Source: Paralvinella palmiformis (Eukaryota; Annelida; Polychaeta; Terebellida; Alvinellidae). From it: a stretch of DNA of 64,000 nucleotides. Below, one piece after another: positions 23,301 to 34,864 of the stretch. A program made the position numbers and the translations under genes. Location: contig JAODUP010000958.1 of the NCBI GenBank assembly GCA_025642065.1, positions 1 through 64,000 of the forward strand. Direction: 5' to 3'. The notes beneath the pieces are model-generated. The model worked only from the letters and a program-made list of their open reading frames with translations. It did not search any database and was not told the origin of the DNA. Numbering within the stretch: position 1 is the first letter of the stretch; each line of letters begins with the position of its first letter.

Positions 23301-24913
23301 CAAGATACCAAAGAAGAAATGGAAGACTATTGGAATTTTCTACTCCAACTGAAGTTTGTAGAGGGAATCAATCGCTACCCATCCCTACAACTCGTTACAT
23401 TGTAAATAAAGGCGGTTGTAGATGGGGAGGATATAAAATACTAAACAAAATCCTATTTTATGTATATTTTCTATCGGAAAATCCTATTTTGTTCCTATTT
23501 TCTGACACCAATAATTCCTATTTTCTGAGAGGCACTTGTCATTTGACGCCCTGTAATTGTGTTCGTGCTTAAAACTGTTTTTGTTACACTGCATGTATTA
23601 TATTACTTGTAATCATATGTATATATGGATTTCTATTTCTGAAATGAAACTACCCTTGTATGTATGAATCAAAAAACTAAATGGTCATGATTGAAATCTG
23701 ATTAATCGCACACAAGCAATGACAATGATTAATGGAGAGCAAAGGTACCTAGGATTAGAGAGTATCTGACCAACGATATTTGGCATGTCAACTTCGCAGA
23801 ATTTTGTCCAAAGAGACACCTCAGCACAAGACTTCAAACACATCTCTTTATGGCCCTGACAAATAAACAGAAAACATCTTAACTATTGCTAAGGTCTATT
23901 TCAGTAGAAGTATAAAATATATTGAATAAACGTGGAACCAAACCATAAAGAATAAATATCAAATGAAGGAACACTTCTTGTTATATAATATATATGTGTG
24001 TGTTTAGGATACATATATATGGATAAATGGAAGAATTAGTGACATGTAATAATAATAATAATAAAATTATGAACTGAAAGGCAGCTATTAATGTGGCTGA
24101 TTAATTACCTGAGTGAAGAATATGCTGATTTTGAAAACTTTCAGCATATTTCGGAGAGAAACATTTCTAGTTACGTGGCTGAATTAAAATCTTACCCTAC
24201 TATAATGACACAGCTGGTAATATATTCCCAACCCCAACACACCATACCAATGAGTAAGGAATTCTACATGCTAACTCTCTCAGAAAAAGAGTAGTATGTT
24301 ACAGTTAACACCCTAACATCATTCATAGCCTAATCTAATTTAATATATTTAAAGAAACCATGGATTTAGGGAAAACATTAATTATAGCTGTAGAAACAAA
24401 TATAATGGAACTCACCAATAGGCTTAGCAGTTCAGAAACATTCTCTTGCTTAGCAGATATCTTCAGAACATGTCTTAGGACAGAACACAAACCAGACAAT
24501 ATTGTGTTGCTGTGATAGCACTTGATAGCAGGAAAAACACAATTTCTGATACCGTCTGGACACTCCTCTATATCTATAATATCTATATCACTGAATGAAC
24601 TAGGTGGGAAAATATGTTTTAATACAGTACAGAATCCAGACAATACTTTGTTGACAAGGCAGCACTTCATATCAGTTACCCTACAGCTCTGTACTTTCGC
24701 TGAAGTATCCTTTACAGTTAAGGGAGGTGCATTGCTGAATGAACTCAATTGAAAAACAACTGGATACATGGCTGGATTGTTCGTTTTAGATACTAAGCGC
24801 AAATTGAACAATTTTGTTTTGCAGTATTCCTTAATGAAGATTGTTATCACACTTACAGTTGGAAGAAAAATCTTACTGTCCTGCTTAAAACCAAGTAAAT
24901 ATATTTCATCCAT
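17366..24913 (-). CDS. GSTCD: GSTCD paralogue A (GST C-terminal domain / methyltransferase-like), 12 exons
   Basis: Exons in gene order: 24913-24416, 23855-23749, 21648-21402, 21045-20861, 20110-20044, 19907-19826, 18931-18819, 18724-18680, 18270-18181, 17992-17786, 17679-17616, 17505-17366. All borders are GT-AG and phases agree: 1845 nt, 614 aa, no stops. The family pairs a GST-C-like domain (here LKSCAEVSLWTKFCEVDMP and GPNVTLADLALLPCIALIL) with a Rossmann methyltransferase domain (VVDFCAGNGHLGILLAYLLP at 426-445, VILIENKEES, GVSLHGCGAATDLV, ICPCCYGKI) and ends NNLLIG. Oddities: residues 57-102 and 105-150 are a tandem internal duplication absent from copy B; the usual HACG is HGCG (495-498); motif I has N433 where B has Gly. 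Intron 2 holds a 1.8 kb transposon. Enzyme activity is unproven for the family. Confidence 0.92.
18520..18661. mobile_element. Palindromic Tc1/mariner-type MITE in GSTCD-A intron 8
   Basis: Terminal arms of about 40 bp (CAGTTAATCTGTATAATCAG at the left, its complement at the right) differ at one position near the tips. They bound a 142 bp element flanked by TA on each side. CAGT termini with TA target sites are typical of Tc1/mariner MITEs. Inner segments repeat ATTACCTG in both orientations. Confidence 0.8.
20340..20495 (+). repeat. LINE 3' tail fragment in GSTCD-A intron 4
   Basis: TGTAAAACACCTTTTAACAT and AGAGTGCAATATAAATGTCG followed by AATAATAAT match the 3' end of the retrotransposon fragment at 4385-4455. 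It is a short 5'-truncated copy. Confidence 0.65.
21758..23553 (+). mobile_element. 1.8 kb DNA transposon with CAGGGCGTCAA termini in GSTCD-A intron 2
   Basis: The element begins CAGGGCGTCAA and ends TTGACGCCCTG, perfect 11 bp terminal inverted repeats. Directly outside is a 6 bp direct repeat TAATTG (21752-21757 and 23554-23559). Both ends carry subterminal arrays of TTCCTATTTT: about 21770-21850 at the left, and at the right (23445-23530) the same motif in the same written orientation. It lies about 110 bp from the exon 3 acceptor of GSTCD-A, in the opposite orientation to that gene. The interior carries a decayed transposase-like ORF. The superfamily is not certain: CAGGG termini suggest hAT, but hAT makes 8 bp duplications. 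Confidence 0.85.
22109..23345 (+). pseudogene. Decayed ORF of the 1.8 kb transposon
   Basis: Pieces in order but broken by stops and frameshifts: a Cys/His-containing start NAQWFHECCRRGPDDFHAFC (BED- or MYM-like zinc-binding appearance), then HEKKGIHKQGINYFQDDIQK, then after a frame change LPLGMHFDETTTAHVKKQMD, FYTSHFFGHGKGDKV, and PMNRLVTLMRDGPNVNKIIM followed by FKGLVGLGSCVLHTTQCF. The 'HFDETT...' and 'RDGPNVNK' blocks belong to a transposase-like family repeated in aquatic invertebrate genomes, as far as I recall. There are at least four disruptions, so this copy is inactive. It probably supplied the transposase for the element bounded at 21758 and 23553. Confidence 0.7.
24464..24745 (-). 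repeat. Tandem intragenic duplication in GSTCD-A exon 1
   Basis: Two 138 bp units (24745-24608 and 24601-24464) encode 46 residues each with the shared pattern SSFS...V/E-rich...KC...VLSG.C.VL.H. Copy B has one unit. Exon 1 of A is 144 bp longer than exon 1 of B, which is exactly one unit plus two residues. Confidence 0.85.
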
Positions 24914-26393
24914 GCTTGCTCTTTATGCACCTATTATAAATAAAAAATGATATAATGGCAGATGATATAACATATAATCAAGAAAAATGGCTATGAATTG
25001 TATTCAGGTAACATTTATAAAAGTAGTCACTATTAAATATTTCTATATTAATCCAGGCGATATTACACATGGTAAGAAGAAAAATAGAAATTTGTAAATA
25101 TCAAAGTTGATGTATGGTGTGATACTTTGGATAACATACTTAATACAAATAGTTGTTGGAGTAATTATAATTGACTTGACTGTATTATGTATTTATTCGG
25201 ATGGTCAGCCAACTCCAGTTAAATATAATTTTCACCTAATAAATATAGTGAAGCGAGACTCTAGACCCCATAATTTATTCAATGGGAACAGTATGTATAG
25301 CAGCAGAGGGCATTAGAAATCAGTGTATTATATATATATATATATGTATACTGGTTTTTTAAGAAATAAAGTAGGGGGCCCAACAAAAAATATCAGGGCC
25401 AGGTATTGGTAGGCCTCAAAAGCCTAAAACACAACCACTGACCGTCTCTATCGCCAGGTAAGAGCGTGGGACTTTCTTACTCATGGTCATGCTATACTGG
25501 TGGTCGGAGTTTCGATTAGAGGCCGTACACGTGGTACTACAGTAGAAGGTTTTACATCCAGCCAGGCAACTAACTGGCAAAGTTTTCGCCGCCCCAAAAG
25601 ACATCTATTATAAATTATAAATTTGCTTAGAATTAGTCTTTGTAATGAATCATTACATTATAGACCATATATAGTTCTCCCCATTTGAGGTTGCCAAGCC
25701 ACGTAATATATATATATATATATATATATATATCATATGTCAATTGAACTTTAATTGTATCTAAATTATAATACAGAAACCAGAAGACCTGACAGAATTA
25801 TAAATATACTGACAAATTAAAAACTAAAAAAATAGTATTATTAATTATATGTTTAGTATCATAAGTATGAATCGAATAAAGTACCTTCAAACCTTGAGTA
25901 TAGACTAGTAGTAGTACTAGATATACTAACATCTACTACCTAGTTGGTCTATATAGTATACTACTATATCTTGAAATGTTATCATGGGGTATATAATATA
26001 CTAATAGGAATTTCAAATATAGAAGTTGAAGAGAATATACTAAAAATCATCTTATGACTTATCAATAAAAGAAAAACATAATAAGGAAAATAAACTATTA
26101 CTAACTGACACAGACGGTCGATATTCGAATGTTTTCTGTTTTCAAATAATATATTAGGAGTATTGAGTTGTGACATGTGTAATTAATTTATTTAGTCGTT
26201 ACTTTGACATAAGATATATATTTTCATTTATACAAATATGCTGGCCCCTAATGATAAAGTGTAACGGCGTTATAATTATATTCCGCTAGTATATGCTTGT
26301 ATAATCGCATGAAATAGGACACCTAATTATTAAAAAATTATTTTCTTCGAATACGTATATTGAGCTTCCGTAATTAGGTTCGCGTTTCTTGTC

Positions 26394-26500
26394 TGCTTCA
26401 TCCATTGACCTAGTTATAAAATTCGTTTAGGTCAATGGCTTCACCCATTGACCTAAATATAAAACTAGACTGAACCTATGGCTTCACCACTTGATCTTAC
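26394..26500. repeat. Three-unit tandem repeat of about 43 bp
   Basis: Units start at 26394, 26436 and 26479 with TGGCTTCACCCATTGACCTA-like sequence; the third is partial. Parts of the units are also complementary (CATTGACCTA and TAGGTCAATG). Confidence 0.7.
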
Positions 26501-26957
26501 TTTTATGTGAAAAATCCCATTATTTATAACCATAAGTCAGTTGTTATGGTCTTGTTACTCACTTTCTAGCCCAAAACAATGAAAACTGATTGCCTCTGAT
26601 GTATATAATTCAACATATCTACCTATTATGATCCATTTTCGCGGGATTGTAAACCATATAACATAACGTACAGGTAAAATACCCAGTGTACTTCTAACCG
26701 AGTTTGACCCATGCACCAGCTATATAGACCTAGTTGTCAGAATTATAATGTGAAAGTGGATTAGGAGTACACGGTTACATGCATATATACACACTTTACA
26801 GTCACATATATACTAAAATTATTCACAATCAGCTCTGATCATATCAGAAATATTTAATTTTTAATTGTTTTTTCCTTTTGTAAATTAAAATGTACAGCGC
26901 CTCAGAAAAGGGTTACCTGGTTCTGGCGCTATCTAAACATGCATTATTATATATATA

Positions 26958-27300
26958 TAATTACACGTGGCTTTTGATCTTTTGTTAACCCCAACTATCA
27001 CTTTATTTATTCTATTGCCGATCGCACTATCAACACCGTCATGATCGCCACCAAATGACCCCGACAACTTGTCAATCAATTCCTAGATTACCAGAAACAT
27101 TTCACGGTCAATGTGTGGCGGTAATAGCGGGGGTATTTATTTGGCAATGTATGGTATTCGTAAGTATTGGGGGTGGCTGAATAATGGGCGGCCATTTATT
27201 GGGGCTATTATCATGGTAGAAAATTGGGTCCTTATCAAAGATTCGCAGTAGGTGCGGTTAACGGCTGTTCGCAGGTGGCGTTTGGCTAGACTGTATTGGA
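26958..27300 (+). repeat. Dispersed repeat, copy 1, inverted relative to 35560-35905
   Basis: Shares TTGTTAACCCCAACTATCAC, AGATTACC.GAAACATTTCA, GTGTGGCGGTAATAGC and GGGTCCTTATCAAAG with the reverse complement of 35560-35905. It ends TAGACTGTAT. It may be a DNA-transposon derivative. The two copies flank GSTCD-B. Confidence 0.8.
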
Positions 27301-27599
27301 AAGTTTTGATTTCATACACAGTTTTGTTTACTAAAATGATTGTTTCACTCCAGGGTTTGTAAATGTTCAAGCATGCGTAGTAATAACTTCTAATCTATGC
27401 ACAATATTGCTCAAGATGAATACTGATAGTATTGTAATCTGTTTATTGAATATAGTTTATATTTAACTTTTGTGTATATTTTATGTAAGTCTATGGGTTT
27501 GTGTGTGTGGACGCGGCGCGCATGTGAATTGATACAGCAAAAGCAGGAAACATAACAAACTGAACCTTTACCATTTATTTATTATTATCACAGCCAATA

Positions 27600-29357
27600 C
27601 TAAGAAGACTTTCTGCCAATGAGAAGATTGTTTTTAGGGGAACACACACGTGGTTTTAGAGTTGCCAGTGTTAACTGGTAGTTATATTCCATTGCTAGAT
27701 GTGCTCTATCCAGGTCTATATACATCATACACAATTTACCTGTAAAAAGCAGAATTTGGGTGAAAACGATGCACAGTAATACAAAGATAGCATGTAATCT
27801 AATCAGTTAATTCAATAATACATAGCATGGCATCAGTATATTAAAATAAAGGGTAAGCAGTAAAGGACTTTATTAAATCTACATTATTATTATTAAATTT
27901 TTATCAAATTTAGGATGTACTTTTGGTACAATCATATTCAGTAGTATGCAGCACAGTTGCAATAATTCATAACAATTGAACTTCTGAAGTAGTGAAAAAG
28001 ATACAGGATACCTTGTTCTGCAGCTGGTGTATTGAACTGGGTCTGATCGGCTCCATGTCCAAGGCTCAAGTATTCCTAATGTATTGCATTATAATATTTT
28101 ACTAGTGGCACATATACAAGGAACAGAAATAAGGAAAATCGCCATTTTCAGCAAATAAGATGTAAACCGTCTCCGACTTACTTTGTACGTAAGCCCGAAC
28201 TCCCTGAAGACATTGCTTCTAGGATATGTGACAGTGTGAGTGTTCTGTATGTTGCCATAGCAACATGGGCAGATAACAAACGATGCATTTTTATCAAGAC
28301 AACACTGCAAAACCAAATCAGTAGCAACACCACAGGCGTGTAGGCAAACACCGATGTCAAATCTACCAATGAAGTAATCCAGATTGCACTGAAAAAGGTA
28401 AATATAAAATTGTGAAGGAATAATGTGAACTGCATCAGGAATAAGTTTCTTCTTCTTCTTCACACACACACACACACATACTAATAATAATAAACCTACT
28501 TGGTAGAGAGTGACATTTGTTAACTTTAATTTTTCTATTCTTGTCTCAGCTCTCTGAATAGACTCCTCTTTGTTTTCCACCAGAATAATCTAAAATAGAA
28601 TTCTTAGTTTATGTTCATTCCATTATTGTTTTCTAAATGTAATATAAAGACTCAGTAAATGTTTTGTGACTGCTGTACAACAGAATTATATGCACAAATC
28701 TAAATAAAAATCATAGCAACATCAACAAAACATTGGTAATAACTCGAGCTGTGTACACTTGCCTTGCAGTTAGGAAGGAGATATGCTATCAGAATACCTA
28801 AATGACCCTGAAAAAGGATGCAGTGTTACATTAAATTATGTAAATAAAATAAAATTGAACACTGCTTTTGTCATATCTACTTCTGATGTAGCATTAATTA
28901 TACAACAACAAAAATTAGTTTCTAAAAGTTAACATCACGGTATAGTAACCATTTTCATAGCTTTTTGACCAACTGAGGTTTATGTGCTAATGACATTAAA
29001 ACTTATCAGTTTTCATATATATTTTGACTAAAATGCTATCTTTTTTAAACGACTACCACAGACAACTTCAGATGAAACAAAATTTAGTTATGCTTATACT
29101 TCAGATCAGAAAACATTCTTTTTTGTACGGTTTAGGAAAGAACATAAATACGAGTAAATGAAATTGAGGTGTAAATGTGATATTTTATATGTTGTTATCA
29201 ATGGTTGTAATTTATGACCAAATAAGAAATTTTACATACTTTTATATGATTTATTGGTGTTTTTCTAATGGAATAAAATCTAAAAATAATTTTCTTTCTG
29301 TTTTCTTTTTTTTATTTTTCTTTCTTTCCAGCATTTATTCAAAGGCTTCTAAATTGC

Positions 29358-29411
<54 letters not shown>

Positions 29412-32400
29412 TAAAAAATTATAATAAAGAACATTACATGAAAATAATAAAATTACAGTAATCATTCTTACACCTCCAGCGCAAAAATCTACAATTGTAT
29501 CACCAGGTTCCGCTATAATCTTGACAGCCGTGGCTAAATTCTCCAACTGCTGGCACTTTCTTTCTAGTCGCTCTCTAGGTAAATCTCCTGTGTTATAAAA
29601 TAAATGTTAAATCAATTAATTAAAGCTACTATCATTAACCTATTTAATTGTACTTATCTTTGAAGATGATTTAGCCAACTAGGCTTCTGACATTTAATTC
29701 TTTATTTTTTTTATACAGTTATATGTTTATACATAAATGGGAACAATAATTTAAATGTTGACAAAATTGCTGTTATCATAATCAGTAAGCAAAATATATT
29801 AAAAACAAAGATAACATCAGCTAGAATAAGCCTCTTTGTTATTTCAAAGCAGACATTTGAGAGGACATATCAGACCAGTTTTTATTATAAGAAGGCACTT
29901 GTGTTTACAAACTAACTGACAAATTGTTAACAGTACTTAATCACTGATAAACCTTACATAATAAATGAACAATTGAACAAATTCTCAGTCTCTTCATTTT
30001 ATGAAGAAAGGTGATGCAAAAAAGTATTGATTGACCAAATTCAACCAGGTGAACTCTACATGTAGGTTTTGATATCATCAAATGAGACCCATAGCCTTAA
30101 TTGTGAGTACATAATTGATGAAATAGGTGTAATATGATATAATACTCTTGAGTAAAAATTAAATTTGATATTATAAAAAAAGACCCGTAGTTAGACCCAT
30201 TAATACATGACAACCTAAAGTTTCCTAGATGCATACATGTATACCTACACACCATCTTTGGGATGAACTGCTTCTGGAAAGTTTTGCCAACTGAGTTGAA
30301 TATCATATGAAAGCTGATGTCCAAAATCACCAATCTGTAAAACCTAATAAATGATTGAAATGATTACCTAACTACCTTAAAGTACCTCATTAACATCTTT
30401 ATACATTAAATATATCGTAATACATATATTTTTTTAAATAATTTGCATATTATTATACTTTTAAAATACTATTTGACAACATCAACCAGTGTCTCTAAGC
30501 TAATTAACTGTTTAAAACCACAAATGTTCCAATTTAATTGGGAATTTTTTACACATTATATAATACAGTTGTTCATGAAGGAATATTCATTATTGCGTAT
30601 GTGGTAGCAAACATTCTTAATCACCAACTATTAGTCACTGTTAACAATTCTGGCTACTGGGTCTGATCTTATTGGGTAACTCAATTTCAAATACTCTCTT
30701 TTTTCTCTCTCTCTGTGTGTGTGAACAAATATTTAAATCAGGTACATTTTGCAAATAAATGTTTTAATAATTAATTTACTGTAGACTGGTGATGCACTCC
30801 ACAGGTTATATTTTATTATTAGCTACTGTATAAAGTATATCTATGGTGCGGATGTGTTTTTTTTTACAAAGCATGTTAACAAAACTTCGGGTTTCTGTTA
30901 ATCAAACCAGTGACTGGCTATATGTAATTGCTATAACTCTGGTAAACTCTAAATGTAAATAATGTTTTATGGCCACTTCTGTGCACCCGCAGGCTAAATG
31001 AGCTGAGGAACCCCCTGACGGTATTGAGGTGAAGTTAAAGATGAAACACCCTTTAGACTAGCCCATGCTGGGTTTGAATGGCATATACATGCATCTGGTA
31101 AAAGCCAAATATAACTCAAGTCTGCACAATTCACTTCACATTGTATACCAGAACATTCTGTGCATCCATAATTGTGCTGTAAGACTAGTCATGAATACCA
31201 AACAATATTACAATGAAATAAATTTAAAAAACTAATATTTTCCATAGTATTTTCTCTGCAATGTCTGAGCTTGCAACTTAGATCTGATATCCTTAATTCA
31301 AAAGAAATTGTATGGAAAGTCCAACATACCTACTTATTAAGTTCATCAACTGTATTAATGCCGAATTTTATTACTACCAAATTAATGTAACTATCTTTAA
31401 TGACGTGAAACCAATTGTTTGGTTAAACATATTATCTTGAGTGCATATAGTTCATAGGATCCTGGCTGCACATCATAAGGTGGCCTATGTTCCAGATTGG
31501 AACTGTGTTCAAAAGACCAGATCATTGCTCAGAAGGCAAATTTATTTCACGAGCTTCAATAGCTCAGTAGGCTATATTTGAGTTATGTATAAAATAAACT
31601 CACTGATATTTTCTGTAGAGTATTTTGCAAATCTGCCGAATTGGCCTTGAATTTCTTCATCTTGGATTGCCTGTTTCAAAAAAATAAATAAAATAAGCCG
31701 AACAGTTGGAAAACGATGAACATTATTGGTTCTATTACTTATTCTTGAAATTATATTAGTTATTAGCTATCAATGACAACATAATGGTCACCTTCAAACT
31801 AAACTGTTTCATATCAAAGTCCACTGAACCATAATTCATGTTTTGGCAAATGCAGCAATTTCACTAACAATTATACTTAACTGAGCTCATAAATTGGTGA
31901 AATTGCTGAAGTGAATTTCGTGCAATATACATAGAAACATACAAAGATTAATTTTCTTTGTTTTACTGATAAGATCTAGCAGCATATTTATCTAGATAAA
32001 CATATGCATCATAGAGAATCTGGCTTACAATAGTTTGGTTGAACACTTAATTATTGGTGGCTTACTACAAATTAAATATGATTCCCTTTGAACTATAATC
32101 AGTAATTGTTATGCACTATTATAGTAGTATTTTAACTACACAAGCCACAAAATCAAGGTTTATCTTTGCTTTAGACACAAACACAGTAATTCCAATCACT
32201 GAAAACCACACTTAAAATTGGAGGCACCATCTTTCCTTTGTAAAGTTTACCTAACAGCAAGTGATTCATCATGCATGTTTGGCAAAATCATTTCATGCAT
32301 TTGAGGTAACTCTCCACTTCCGACTGGAAACAGCAGTTTGGGCAGATGAAGTGAGGTAAATGCAACATCTATCCTATTGATACTAAACAACCGTTCAACC

Positions 32401-33358
32401 CACTGTAACGTAAGTGGTAGACGTTCATGGACCAGAGTTATGTGCTCTTTCCAGTTATCCTACGAGAAAAATATTGATAAAATTAAGACTAATACATTAA
32501 TTTATGTAAATTAAATATATATTTTAAACTTAGTCTATACCTGTATAAGTATAATTACATCATAGAAATAACATAATGTGAGAACTATACAAATTTTACT
32601 ATGAAGTTACCAGAATGATGCTAATGCATGGCAACAAAGCAAGATCTGCGAGGGTGATATTAGGTCCTTCAACAAAGTTGTGCTTCAGTGCAACAAAGGA
32701 GTTAGCTGAATGTTGACCAGTTGTCTTAGTCTCTGTAACATGTAACCTCAGAGCCATCTGAAGGTGTTTACTTCTGTTGGCTATAACAACAGGCTCCTGG
32801 AACTGTCTTTCTAGCTTTACTAATTCGACTGGAATTATAATTTCTGGAGATTTTTCACTGGGGTGAGAAAAAAAGATATAAAATCATTACGCTTGAAAAG
32901 CAACTACCCAGTAATATAAAAAAAAAAACACCATAACAGTATCCATGATTTTGATCAGCTAACTGGACAATAGATAGTACTGTTAAATCATATATGATTG
33001 AATCAAATAGAAATATACGTGTAGAAACAAGACAAAATCTCATCTGAACAAAATTCTGGTTTATACATTTGGTTGACCATGTGAGACATTTATAAGCTAT
33101 TATATAATACTGAGCACTGACTCTGTTCTTCTATGTTACTTATATCTGAAGGTTGTTTCGTCTTTGACTTCACCTCATTACCTTTGGAGGTCACTCGGCC
33201 CATTTAACACTATAGTATACTGTAGACCTCCAAGTCAAGGTTCGAATATAAGTAATGCCTGTGTTCATGGGATACTTCATCTAATTTCCCTACAGTCACC
33301 TCTGTGCTACTGGCCATGTGTCCCACATGTATACCCACCACAAAGACTAAACCAAATA

Positions 33359-33398
<40 letters not shown>

Positions 33399-34864
33399 TT
33401 TAAGTGGTGATGGAAAGAAACTAGGCTATTTGATGACTTAACGTGTTCAGAGAGTGAATTCCAGAGAGTAGGGACAGCAACTGAAAAAGCAAGAGTCCCA
33501 GTATGAGTTTTAACCCTGGGAACAGACAAGTGAAAACTTGATGAATGGAGTTCTCTGGGCTTGGATGCTACAGAAAGCATGGAAAATGGCTATGAAGGTT
33601 CTCCAGAATTGTTTGATAGGCTATACAGTATTAATAACACTCGGGCTCATATGTAACACTCATTAAATTAACTTAGCGAACTGAACATTTTCTACGATGA
33701 ATAGGTTCGCTTATGAATCGAATTATTCAATAGATGCTAAACACAAGTTACGGTTTTCTTTTGCATCTTAATCTTTTAATCACAGCTGATTACAATAACA
33801 TGATCGAGAAAGTCTTATAAGGCCTCACTCCGTATTTTACTTTAAATATTCAAGTGAACAGATCCTTTTCTATTACCACATGAAATGGATGCAAATAAAA
33901 CTGACTGAAGAAGACTCCTGGTGATAAAGTGGAATCTGTTTTAGAACTTTATGATATTATTTACACTGACTAACATAAACTCATGGCAACAGATGAAATA
34001 GACTGGCACTGACTACGCAAGGAAAGTTACTGACATGAGAAGAATGTGCGTGTATCAGGTCAAAAATCAATACAAGATTTATACAAAACTCTGATGGGTG
34101 TTAGGTAGAAACCTTGCAGATGATTAATAAATAACTAATCGAAGCAGAAGTTACCTGGATTTAATAAGCAGCTGGTCAACAGCATTTGGCATGTCCACTT
34201 CACAAAACTTTGTCCAGAGAGACACTTCAGCACAAGCCTTCAGACAGATCTGTTTATGACCCTGAAGCATAAACAAAATGCCTCAGACAGCTCAAACACA
34301 CCAGGAACATTGATTTCCATAGAGTGAAATAAAATAACTAATTCTTTGGCAAAAAAACTAACTATTTATAAGACTAACCTGGCCAGTTTTTAGTAAGAAT
34401 TGATATAAAATGCACAAATATTATTTACACATACACTTTGGTGTATTTGAAGAACAATGGGTGTGATTAAACATCTTTTTCACAGCTCAAGAAAACACTA
34501 TACAACATACCAATAATTCAAGCAAGTCAGGAATGTTTTCCTGTTGAGCAGTTGTTTTTAGAATATATCTTAATACAGCACATAATCCGGACAATACTTT
34601 GCTTCTATAGCAGCACTTCACAGCAGGTAAAGTACAGTCCTGTATAATGTCTGGACAATCCTTTATGGCTAAAATACTGGTGGTACTGAATGAACTCGAT
34701 TGAAGAACTAATGGATACGTGGCTGGATCATTACTCTTCCACACAAAGTGCAGGTTGAAGGATTTCGTTTTCAGGTATTCCTCCACAAAGAGTATAACAG
34801 CACTTGCAGTTGTTAAATAAAGTTTGTCGGCTTGTTTAAAACCAAATAAATATATATCGTCCAT
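27600..34864 (-). CDS. GSTCD: GSTCD paralogue B (GST C-terminal domain / methyltransferase-like), 12 exons
   Basis: Exons in gene order: 34864-34511, 34261-34155, 32857-32611, 32459-32251, 31670-31604, 30334-30253, 29587-29472, 28807-28763, 28589-28500, 28388-28182, 28075-28012, 27739-27600; 1728 nt, 575 aa, no stops. Ten of the twelve exons equal or nearly equal copy A in length, and every intron phase agrees. Conserved blocks: LKACAEVSLWTKFCEVDMP and GPNITLADLALLPC (GST-C part), VDFCAGGGHLGILIAYLLP (methyltransferase motif I, 388-406), VENKEES, GVCLHACGVATDLV (452-465), ICPCCYG. These match the family consensus better than copy A does, so B is probably the ancestral-type copy. Exon 8 ends AAG|GCAAGT, a GC-AG donor, where A has GT. 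The start MDDIYLFGFK is the same as in copy A. It is not an operon; copy A lies 2.7 kb downstream on the same strand. Confidence 0.93.
29363..29405. repeat. (TA)n microsatellite in GSTCD-B intron 7
   Basis: A TA run of about 43 bp, some 70 bp from the end of exon 7. Confidence 0.95.
30965..31095 (-). repeat. SINE family 1 fragment in GSTCD-B intron 5
   Basis: The reverse complement matches the SINE body (TTTCATCTTTAACTTCACCT, then GCTCATTTAGCC...GTGCAC) and part of the tRNA-like head (GCCCATGCTGGG). It is degraded and has no clear target-site duplication. Confidence 0.75.
33143..33212 (+). repeat. SINE family 1 body fragment in GSTCD-B intron 2
   Basis: TCTGAAGGTTGTTTCGTCTT to TCGGCCCATTTAACAC matches the SINE body without head or tail. 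Confidence 0.75.
33360..33395. repeat. (TA)n microsatellite
   Basis: TA run of about 36 bp next to the LINE 3' fragment in GSTCD-B intron 2. Confidence 0.95.
33396..33570 (-). pseudogene. LINE-b C-terminal ORF fragment in GSTCD-B intron 2
   Basis: The minus strand reads RELHSSSFHLSVPRVKTHTG, then FSVAVPTLWNSLSEHVKSS and FHHHLKTYI. It matches the usual end of a CR1-like ORF2 (VPR...G..AFS.A.P.LWNSLP...K....F...LK). The same segment, more decayed, occurs at about 52200-52330. It is a 5'-truncated insertion. Confidence 0.75.

Larger units (their letters stand above)
24914..27599. other. Intergenic region between the two GSTCD copies
   Basis: 2.7 kb. It should hold the promoter of GSTCD-A and the 3' UTR end of GSTCD-B. 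It contains (TA)n at about 25706-25733, a three-unit tandem repeat at 26394-26500, a LINE-like 3' tail motif (TGTACAGCGCC...GGCGCTATCTAAA) at about 26890-26940, and the inverted dispersed repeat at 26958-27300. Confidence 0.5.

Noticed and set aside
22109..23345. A functional host gene in the antisense strand of GSTCD-A intron 2
   Set aside because: The frame is broken several times and lies inside an element with terminal inverted repeats and a target-site duplication.
28089..28580. Single 163-codon frame joining GSTCD-B exons 9 and 10
   Set aside because: It reads through an intron (28389-28499) that contains a GT microsatellite. Copy A and splice sites show two exons.
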